From NCBI GenBank assembly GCA_041741375.1, contig JBGSKF010000061.1, forward strand, positions 1 to 12,356: DNA of 12,356 nt, given 5' to 3'. A program made the translations under genes and the position numbers. Numbering within the stretch: position 1 is the first letter of the stretch; each line of letters begins with the position of its first letter. This document shows, piece by piece, positions 7,503-12,356 of this stretch. This stretch comes from OFTM291 sp041741375. Lineage in GTDB: Bacteria > Gemmatimonadota > Gemmatimonadetes > Gemmatimonadales > GWC2-71-9. The notes below the pieces were generated by a model. It was not told the origin of the DNA. It ran no database searches and saw only the letters and a program-made list of their open reading frames with translations.

Positions 7503-8420
7503 ATGAGATCTGTCGCCAAGCGAATTGTGGAACTGGGCGTCCGGCTCCCTGGGTTCGGGGCCCTCCGGAGGCGTCGGCTTCGGAATGGGGTGCTGATCCT
7601 GGCGTATCATAACATCGTTCCGGAGGGAGCGGCGCCGTCCGGAGAATATGCCCTCCATCTCCCGCAGGAGAAGTTCCGCGGACACCTGGCCGAGATTGCA
7701 CGGCTCGCCGAGGTGGTGCCCCTGGCGGAGTCGATGGGGGAACTGGGGAATGGACGGGCCCGGCCCCGGGTGGTCATCACATTCGACGATGCCTACCTGG
7801 GGGCCCTCACCGCCGGGGTGGAGGAGCTGGCCCGGTTCGGCTTTCCCGCCACCTTCTTCGTCTGCCCCGGCCGGCTGGGTCGGGAGACCTTCTGGTGGGA
7901 TCATTTGGCCTCGGACCACGGCGGGGCGCTCCCCGAATCACTGCGGACCCGGGCCCTGGTGGAGCTCCAGGGCCGTGACGAGCCGGTCCTCAAGGCGCTC
8001 GGTGCAGGCAAGGCGGGCGACCTCGAGCTTCCGCCCTGGATGCACACGGGGGATGAGGAGTTGCTCCGATCCGTGATCGAAACTCCCGGTCTCTCCCTGG
8101 GAGCCCACACCTGGAGCCACCCGAACCTCACCGCAATTTCCGACTCGGACATTGAACGGGAACTCACCGATTCCCTGACCTGGGTGACCGGGCTCGGGGC
8201 CTCCGGCGTGCGATGGCTCGCGTACCCCTACGGACTCGAGGCGCCCCGGGTCCGCCGGATGGCGGAGCAAGTGGGTTTCAAGGGAGCCCTGCGGGTGGAT
8301 GGGGGGTGGCTGGATTCCGACGGTGCAGGCCACCGATTCGGCTTGCCGCGCTACAATGTGCCCGCCGGCCTCAGCGCAGAGGGCCTCGCACTCCGCCTCA
8401 TGGGGTTCCGATGCCGATAA
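7503..8420 (+). CDS. Polysaccharide deacetylase (NodB homology domain, CE4)
   Basis: 305-residue carbohydrate esterase family 4 protein. The family removes N- or O-acetyl groups from glycans with a metal bound by one Asp and two His. Visible motifs in order are LAYHNI (33-38), VITFDDA (91-97, motif 1), GAHTWSHPNL (200-209, motif 2, H202 and H206) and WLAYPYG (238-244, motif 3), so the active site looks complete. A WWDHL segment near 131-135 and the position of the NodB block resemble deacetylases of exopolysaccharide loci. There is no signal peptide; the N-terminus is a basic amphipathic stretch, so it may act in the cytoplasm on a lipid-linked intermediate. I chose the ATG at 7503 because the frame upstream gives about 86 residues of low-complexity sequence unlike the family and would cover the divergent promoter region. 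It overlaps the ATP-grasp gene by ten bases. Confidence 0.87.
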   Translation: MRSVAKRIVELGVRLPGFGALRRRRLRNGVLILAYHNIVPEGAAPSGEYALHLPQEKFRGHLAEIARLAEVVPLAESMGELGNGRARPRVVITFDDAYLGALTAGVEELARFGFPATFFVCPGRLGRETFWWDHLASDHGGALPESLRTRALVELQGRDEPVLKALGAGKAGDLELPPWMHTGDEELLRSVIETPGLSLGAHTWSHPNLTAISDSDIERELTDSLTWVTGLGASGVRWLAYPYGLEAPRVRRMAEQVGFKGALRVDGGWLDSDGAGHRFGLPRYNVPAGLSAEGLALRLMGFRCR

Positions 8421-9607
8421 ACCCTCGGACCATCCTCGTGACCGACGGCGAACAGCGCTCGGCGCTGGCGGTGGTTCGTTCCCTCGGCCATCGGGGCCAC
8501 ATGATACACGTGGCATCCCACGAGAAGCGTCCCCTGGCCGGCGCTTCCCGGTACACGGCCGGCACATGGCGGGTACCCGATCCCCTCGCCAACCCTCCAG
8601 GGTATGTGGCCGCCATCGATGAACTGGTGACCCGACTCGCGCCCGGCATCATTCTCCCCATCACCGAGGCCGCGCTCCGGGCCCTCCTCCCCGAGCGGAA
8701 CCGTTGGCCCGGAGTGACCATTCCCTGGCCCGGGGCGGATCGCTTCGCCGCCATCTCCGACAAGGGCACCGTCCTGCGAGCCGCCAGTGAACTCGGCCTG
8801 GCCGTTCCGAAACAGTGGGAGGTCGCCACCCCTGCCGCTCCCCTTCCGGTACTCGATCCCGGGGAGTTCCCGGTGGTGGTCAAACCCCACGCCTCGGTGG
8901 GCAGCGGGTCCGCCATCAAGTTCGGCGTGACTCACGCCGAGGATGCCGGGGCCCTGAACCGGGCGCTGCGACAACTCCCCGCCGCCGCCTGGCCGGTGCT
9001 GGTGCAGGAGAGAATCGTCGGGGATGGTCTCGGCGTCTTTCTCCTCCGCTGGGAGGGACGAACAGTGGCGGCCTTTGCCCACCGGCGGATCCGCGAAAAG
9101 CCCCCCTCGGGGGGGGTGAGTGTCTGCGCCGAGAGCGTGGCCCTCGATCCCGCCCTCCAGCGGTTGGCCGAGCAGCTCCTCGATCACTTCGATTGGAACG
9201 GGGTGGCGATGGTGGAGTTCAAGGAGGACCGGGCCACCGGCACCCCCATCCTGATGGAGGTGAACGGTCGGTTCTGGGGCTCCCTGCAGCTCGCGGTGGA
9301 TGCCGGGGTGGACTTCCCCTCACTCCTCGTGGCTTGCGCCAACGGCTCCCCGCCTTCGGAGCCTCCGCCCTGGCGCATCGGGGTGCGGACCCGGTGGTGG
9401 CTGGGAGACCTGGACCACGTCCTCATCCGCCTTCGGCATTCCGCCGAGGCGTTGCACCTTCCACCTGGAACTCCATCACGAATGCGAATGCTGTGGGATT
9501 TCCTTGGCGCTTCCGTCCTGCGAGGGCAGAACGAAGTGTTCCGGCTCCGGGACCCGGGGCCGGCCGCGCGTGAGATGGCTCAATGGGTGAGGAGCTTGGG
9601 AAGATGA
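8411..9607 (+). CDS. ATP-grasp superfamily ligase
   Basis: 398-residue predicted ATP-grasp enzyme, probably cytoplasmic. ATP-grasp enzymes activate a carboxylate as an acyl phosphate and join it to an amine or thiol. The N-terminal part (1-110) looks like a Rossmann-type substrate domain: TILVTDGEQRSALAVVRSLG. SDKGTVLRAASELG (116-129) leads into the ATP-grasp fold, with FPVVVKPHASVGSGSAIKF (153-171; the VVKP lysine and Gly/Ser-rich loop), VLVQERIVGDG (197-207), AMVEFK (E269) and LMEVNGRFWGSLQLAVDAG (281-299), where E283 and N285 are the expected Mg-ATP ligands. It most resembles the predicted carboligases of the COG3919 type found in surface-polysaccharide loci. Start at 8411 gives a ten-base overlap with the deacetylase; a longer frame from 8213 would lie inside that gene. 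Substrates cannot be inferred from sequence. A run of eight G (9109-9116) lies in the coding region. Confidence 0.82.
   Translation: MPINPRTILVTDGEQRSALAVVRSLGHRGHMIHVASHEKRPLAGASRYTAGTWRVPDPLANPPGYVAAIDELVTRLAPGIILPITEAALRALLPERNRWPGVTIPWPGADRFAAISDKGTVLRAASELGLAVPKQWEVATPAAPLPVLDPGEFPVVVKPHASVGSGSAIKFGVTHAEDAGALNRALRQLPAAAWPVLVQERIVGDGLGVFLLRWEGRTVAAFAHRRIREKPPSGGVSVCAESVALDPALQRLAEQLLDHFDWNGVAMVEFKEDRATGTPILMEVNGRFWGSLQLAVDAGVDFPSLLVACANGSPPSEPPPWRIGVRTRWWLGDLDHVLIRLRHSAEALHLPPGTPSRMRMLWDFLGASVLRGQNEVFRLRDPGPAAREMAQWVRSLGR
9589..9594 (+). promoter_or_regulatory. Ribosome-binding site of the plus-strand GT4 gene
   Basis: GAGGAG, nine bases before the ATG at 9604. It supports the start inside an ATGA overlap with the ATP-grasp stop rather than the in-frame ATG at 9583, which would place the site within the gene. 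Confidence 0.6.
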
Positions 9608-10752
9608 GTGACACACAACGGATCCGACTGCTGCACGTCATTCAGAACCTCCACTACGGGGGGATGGAGCGGCTCCTCTCCGACCTGATGCACCGGTTCG
9701 ACCCGACCCGGTTCGAGCTGCATGTGCTGGTGCTCGGCTTCTTCGGGCGGTTCGGTGAGGGACTCGCCGAGGTCGCGACGCTTCATCAGGCCCCACCGCT
9801 GGAGAAGTGGTCGCTCCTCTGGCCCCGGCGCCTCGCCGCGAGCATCCGGAGCATCGCCCCCGACGTGGTCCATACTCACAGCGGGGTCTGGTACAAGGTG
9901 GCACTGGCCGCCCGTGCCGCGGGCGTCCCCTTTCTGGTGCACACCGATCATGGGCGGCCGACGCACGACCCCTGGCTGGCACGGTTTCTCCACGGTCGGG
10001 CGGCCCGGCGCACCGACGTGGTGATTGCAGTGTCCGACGCGCTCCGCCAGCGGCTCGAGGCCACCGTGGTGCCTCGGGGCACCCGGATTGTGGTGGTCCG
10101 CAACGGGGTGGATACAGAGCACTTTGTGCCGGGTCGTTCCGACGGGATTCGAGCCGCCCTCGGCATTTCTGGGGAGGCGATGGTGCTCGGGAGCATCGGC
10201 CGGCTCGAGGCGATCAAGGGATACGAAGTGGCGGTGGAGGCGATGGCCCACCTTCGCGAGAAAGTCCCCGATCCGGTGGCGCTGGTCCTCGCGGGAGACG
10301 GCTCGGAGCGCTCCCGGCTCGAAGCGATGGCCGAGTCACTCGGTGTGGCCGGCAGCGTACACTTTCTGGGCTGGCGGGATGACGTGCATGAACTCCTCGC
10401 CACGTTCGATATCTTCACCATGTCCTCCCACTCGGAGGGGACCTCGGTGAGCCTCCTGGAGGCCATGAGCACCGGGCTCTGCCCTGTTGTGACCGATGTG
10501 GGCGGGAATCGGGCGGTGCTCGGTCCCGAACTGGCCCACCGGCTGGTCCCCCCCGCCGATCCCGCCGCCCTGGCCGCGGCGTGGTCAGAGGCGATCCAGG
10601 ATGTTGCTGCGCGTGCTCGTGATGGTGCAGCAGCACGGGAACGGGTGATCACCGAGTTCAGTCTCGATGCGATGGTGCGGGCGTATGAGGGTGTCTACTC
10701 GAGGGGGGCGTATATCGTCCCCGAGGCTCCGGTAGGAAGTCGCGTAGGGTGA
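9604..10752 (+). CDS. Glycosyltransferase family 4, Stp2-like
   Basis: 382-residue GT-B glycosyltransferase with all the usual retaining GT4 features. The acceptor domain begins LLHVIQNLHYGGMERLL (9-25), with the GG-M/L-E loop, then PDVVHTHSG (86-94) and LVHTDHGRP (111-119). The hinge carries VVRNGVDTEHF (164-174). The donor domain opens SIGRLEAIKGYEVAVEAM (197-214), where K205 is the phosphate-binding lysine, and has LAGDGSERSRLE. It ends with a complete EX7E motif, E278 and E286, in SHSEGTSVSLLEAMSTG. The overall pattern resembles the exosortase-associated Stp2 family, but ordinary capsule GT4 enzymes look similar. Translation probably couples to the ATP-grasp gene through an ATGA overlap. 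Unlike the two GT4 enzymes at 1816-4331, both Glu residues are present. Confidence 0.88.
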   Translation: MSDTQRIRLLHVIQNLHYGGMERLLSDLMHRFDPTRFELHVLVLGFFGRFGEGLAEVATLHQAPPLEKWSLLWPRRLAASIRSIAPDVVHTHSGVWYKVALAARAAGVPFLVHTDHGRPTHDPWLARFLHGRAARRTDVVIAVSDALRQRLEATVVPRGTRIVVVRNGVDTEHFVPGRSDGIRAALGISGEAMVLGSIGRLEAIKGYEVAVEAMAHLREKVPDPVALVLAGDGSERSRLEAMAESLGVAGSVHFLGWRDDVHELLATFDIFTMSSHSEGTSVSLLEAMSTGLCPVVTDVGGNRAVLGPELAHRLVPPADPAALAAAWSEAIQDVAARARDGAAARERVITEFSLDAMVRAYEGVYSRGAYIVPEAPVGSRVG

Positions 10753-10807
10753 CCCCTCGGCATGTTGCTTGCTGATGCCTCCCCCATCATCTCTGTCAAA
10801 CGGGGCA

Positions 10808-11923
10808 ATGCACACCATGGGTTTAGCGACAGTGTCACCTCCCGGTGTGCCGATCGCGGCGTGGCGTGGTGCCATCGAGGGGCACCACCTGCCCGGTTTG
10901 GATGGTCTCCGGGCCGTGGCGGTTTTCATGGTTGTGTTCGGTCACGCGGGCGTCCGCTCCGCTGCTCCGGATGTCGGGGTCCTCGCCTTCTTCGTCCTCA
11001 GTGGTTTTCTCATCACCTGGTTGCTGTTGAAGGAACGGGCGAGCACGGGGACAAACAGCCTGTCACATTTCTATGCCAGGCGGGCGTTCCGGATTCTTCC
11101 GGCCTACTTCGCCTATCTTGCGTTCAGCTTTTCCCTCGACAGCTTCCTGGGCGACCTCCGGTGGAAGGATGTCCTGCTTCCCTCCCTGACATACACGGTG
11201 AACTACTACAACGCGCTTCACGGGCACCCCTCCACCTCCGTGTCCCACCTCTGGTCCCTGGCCATCGAAGAGCAGTTCTATTTTCTGTGGCCGATGACGT
11301 TCATGGCGCTGTTCGTGGTGGGCCCGAGGAGGGTCATCCATTTCCTGCTCGGCTCCATCCTGGTGGTCGCCACCCTGCGGAGCGTGCTCTACTACGGGAC
11401 CAACCTCGGGCCATCCTACGTGTACAACGCCTTTGAAACCCGCTTCGACAGCCTCGCCCTCGGATGCCTCATTGCCGTGGCGGCGGGAACTCCCCTCATG
11501 GAGCGCCTCGTCTCGATCGTGGCCGCCCGGTGGTGGTATTCTCTCCCCGCCATTGCGCTGTTGTATCTGGTGCGGTTTCATGTCGGCAGTGCATTCCACT
11601 ACGGTCCCGGGTTCACCCTGGAGGCCCTGATCGTGGCCGTGCTCATGGTGCAGATCATCGTCTGGTCGAAGGCCTCCCCCTGGCGTTTCCTCAACTTCCG
11701 CGCGGTCCGGTACCTCGGCGCCCTCTCCTATGCAATTTATCTCTACCACGGGTGGGGTCGGTCTGTGGGGGGGAGGGTGGCGGACGTGCTGGGAGGAGGA
11801 GAGATGGCCCTCGGGGTGCTGGCGAGCATCCTCCTCGCGATGGGGTCGTACCACCTGGTGGAGCGCCCCTTCCTGCGCCTGAAGGAGCGGTTTGCAGTCG
11901 GCAGAGCGAGGGTCACGGCCTAG
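10808..11923 (+). CDS. Membrane acyltransferase, OafA/YrhL type (acyltransferase family 3)
   Basis: Polytopic membrane protein of about 371 residues with roughly ten hydrophobic segments. The family puts O-acyl groups, usually acetyl, on sugars of surface glycans. Motifs in order are LPGLDGLRAVAV (28-39), then the proposed catalytic His in VVFGHAG (42-48), FFVLSGFLITWLL (61-73), FYARRAFRILPAY (88-100), HLWSLAIEEQFYFLWP (147-162), LGALSYAIYLYH in the last third, and SYHLVERPFLRLKERF near the end. There is no added SGNH domain, so it is the single-domain form. The start is uncertain: ATG codons at 10775, 10808 and 10817 and a TTG at 10769 are in frame, none with a good ribosome-binding site. 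I chose 10808 because family members begin shortly before the LDGLRA motif. It follows the GT4 gene by 55 bases and is probably the last gene of the plus block. Confidence 0.86.
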   Translation: MHTMGLATVSPPGVPIAAWRGAIEGHHLPGLDGLRAVAVFMVVFGHAGVRSAAPDVGVLAFFVLSGFLITWLLLKERASTGTNSLSHFYARRAFRILPAYFAYLAFSFSLDSFLGDLRWKDVLLPSLTYTVNYYNALHGHPSTSVSHLWSLAIEEQFYFLWPMTFMALFVVGPRRVIHFLLGSILVVATLRSVLYYGTNLGPSYVYNAFETRFDSLALGCLIAVAAGTPLMERLVSIVAARWWYSLPAIALLYLVRFHVGSAFHYGPGFTLEALIVAVLMVQIIVWSKASPWRFLNFRAVRYLGALSYAIYLYHGWGRSVGGRVADVLGGGEMALGVLASILLAMGSYHLVERPFLRLKERFAVGRARVTA

Positions 11924-12012
11924 CGGGTGATTTCGTTGCATCCTATCCCCGTGGCGCGCCCTTCCCCTGAGAATAGCGATCTCACGTTCACACGGCCCGG
12001 AGTCCCCGTGCA

Positions 12013-12032
12013 CCCGGGGCTTTCGCCCCGGG
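12013..12032. terminator. GC-rich hairpin downstream of the acyltransferase gene
   Basis: CCCGGGGC (12013-12020) pairs perfectly with GCCCCGGG (12025-12032) around TTTC. It lies 89 bases after the acyltransferase stop. There is no T-tract, so it is either a weak or factor-assisted terminator, or simply part of the repeat insert in which it lies. Confidence 0.35.
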
Positions 12033-12042
12033 CTCGGCAGTG

Positions 12043-12138
12043 GGGCCGTTGACACGGCCCTGAACCCCTCGATGCGACCCTGGGCCATTCACTCGGCCCT
12101 GAACCCCTCGATGTGACCCTGGGCCATTCACTCGGCCC
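12043..12138. repeat. 39-base tandem repeat with spaced palindromes
   Basis: Two complete 39-base units (12043-12081, 12082-12120) and an 18-base third start (12121-12138). Each unit opens with GGGCC, eight bases, then GGCCC, followed by a 21-base spacer that is the same in both units except for one base. The period is a multiple of three, so minus-strand translation yields a 13-residue repeat, but no credible gene surrounds it. Confidence 0.8.
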
Positions 12139-12251
12139 GGAGCGTCGTCCGTGCACCCCGGTGGCGACAGCCACCGCACAGCCGAGCAAGGGGCGTGAGC
12201 CCCGAGAATTCCAATCCTGAATTCCGAGCAAGGAGTGCGTAGGGGCGCGCC

Positions 12252-12356
12252 GTGGCGCGCCCTCCCCCCGAGAATAGCGATCGCAAGTTGATACGGCCCG
12301 GATGCTTGTCCGTGCACCCCGGTGGCGCCAGCCACCGCATAGCCGAGCAAGGGGCG
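12252..12356. repeat. Intergenic repeat, copy 2 (runs off the window end)
   Basis: A continuous version of the roughly 105-base element beginning GTGGCGCGCCCT, 301 bases after copy 1. It contains GCGATCGC (12277-12284) and a hairpin, CGGTGGC (12320-12326) pairing with GCCACCG (12331-12337). The paired bases are identical in both copies while the loop differs (GACA against GCCA). It ends at the window edge at the same base where the alignable part of copy 1 ends, so it probably continues beyond. Confidence 0.72.

Larger units (their letters stand above)
11951..12195. repeat. Intergenic repeat, copy 1 (interrupted)
   Basis: The left part, 11951-12000, matches 12252-12301 at 44 of 50 bases by direct alignment. 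The right part, 12133-12195, matches 12294-12356 at 57 of 63. In copy 2 these parts are contiguous and share the 8-mer CGGCCCGG. In copy 1 that 8-mer is present on both sides (11993-12000 and 12133-12140) of an extra segment holding a GC hairpin and a 39-base tandem repeat. The right part folds: CGGTGGC (12159-12165) pairs with GCCACCG (12170-12176), and GGGGC (12190-12194) with GCCCC (12199-12203). No credible gene covers it; frames open here are by-products of high GC. Confidence 0.75.
11924..12356. other. Non-coding region after the acyltransferase gene
   Basis: This 433-base stretch holds no supported gene, tRNA or rRNA. Its content is repetitive: two intergenic repeat copies, a GC hairpin and a 39-base tandem array, listed separately. 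Between the copies, 12196-12251 contains GAATTCC twice (12206-12212 and 12219-12225) with nothing else recognisable. Confidence 0.7.

Noticed and set aside
8351..9187. Minus-strand frame of 278 codons opposite the ATP-grasp gene
   Set aside because: A Gly/Pro/Arg-rich shadow with no motifs, opposite a gene with a full ATP-grasp signature.
11063..12088. Long minus-strand frame of 341 codons under the acyltransferase and the repeats
   Set aside because: It is antisense to a clear OafA-type gene, its product is rich in Gly, Pro, Arg and His with no recognisable fold, and it runs on into the repeats. Such frames are expected at this GC content.
12043..12138. CRISPR-like array
   Set aside because: Only two full units and a partial one, and the intervals between palindromes are nearly identical instead of being unique spacers; no cas genes are in the window.
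12206..12225. Two GAATTCC copies as a possible attachment or transposon end
   Set aside because: Too short, direct rather than inverted ends, and no integrase or transposase is present.
11988..12350. Minus-strand frame with 13-residue repeats, as a repeat-containing protein
   Set aside because: The repeat arises because the DNA period of 39 is divisible by three; the frame lacks a ribosome-binding site and known motifs, and spans non-coding repeat copies.

Overview
This window is part of a cell-surface polysaccharide locus (O-antigen, capsule or exopolysaccharide type) from a high-GC bacterium. Hand counts of 60-base lines give about 53-73% GC. GTG starts, 4-base gene overlaps and a WaaL/Wzy-type membrane ligase or polymerase point to a free-living, probably Gram-negative environmental bacterium. 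I see no rRNA, tRNA or marker gene that fixes the taxon. A Gemmatimonadota- or Acidobacteriota-like source is only a guess.

Layout. Bases 3-380 (+) hold the C-terminal end of a GT2 glycosyltransferase running in from the left. It meets, tail to tail with overlapping stop codons inside one perfect hairpin (373-401), a five-gene minus-strand block. In order of transcription that block is: a GT4-like glycosyltransferase (7375-5912), an O-antigen ligase/polymerase (5725-4328), two GT4 glycosyltransferases (4331-3087 and 3090-1816) and a GT-C/PMT_2 membrane glycosyltransferase (1819-377). The last three junctions are all 4-base GTGA overlaps, so these genes look translationally coupled. A 186-base gap inside the block (5726-5911) may carry an internal promoter.

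A divergent spacer (7376-7502) separates this from a plus-strand block: a NodB-type polysaccharide deacetylase (7503-8420), an ATP-grasp ligase (8411-9607), a GT4 glycosyltransferase (9604-10752) and an OafA-type membrane acyltransferase (10808-11923). The first three overlap their neighbours by 10 and 4 bases. From 11924 to the window end there is no credible gene. That stretch holds two copies of a roughly 105-base GC-rich intergenic repeat, the first split by an insert carrying a GC hairpin and a 39-base tandem repeat.

How it fits together. The GT2 and the four GT4-type enzymes would build a lipid-linked oligosaccharide on the cytoplasmic face. The GT-C enzyme would add a sugar from a polyprenyl-phosphate donor on the outer face, and the O-antigen ligase-like protein would polymerise the chain or transfer it. 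The deacetylase, ATP-grasp enzyme and acyltransferase look like a decoration module. A deacetylase that frees an amine, coupled to an ATP-dependent carboxylate-amine ligase, suggests the amine may be re-acylated with an unusual group. That is the least conventional idea in the window. No flippase, polymerisation regulator, exosortase or priming transferase is visible here; these probably lie outside the window.
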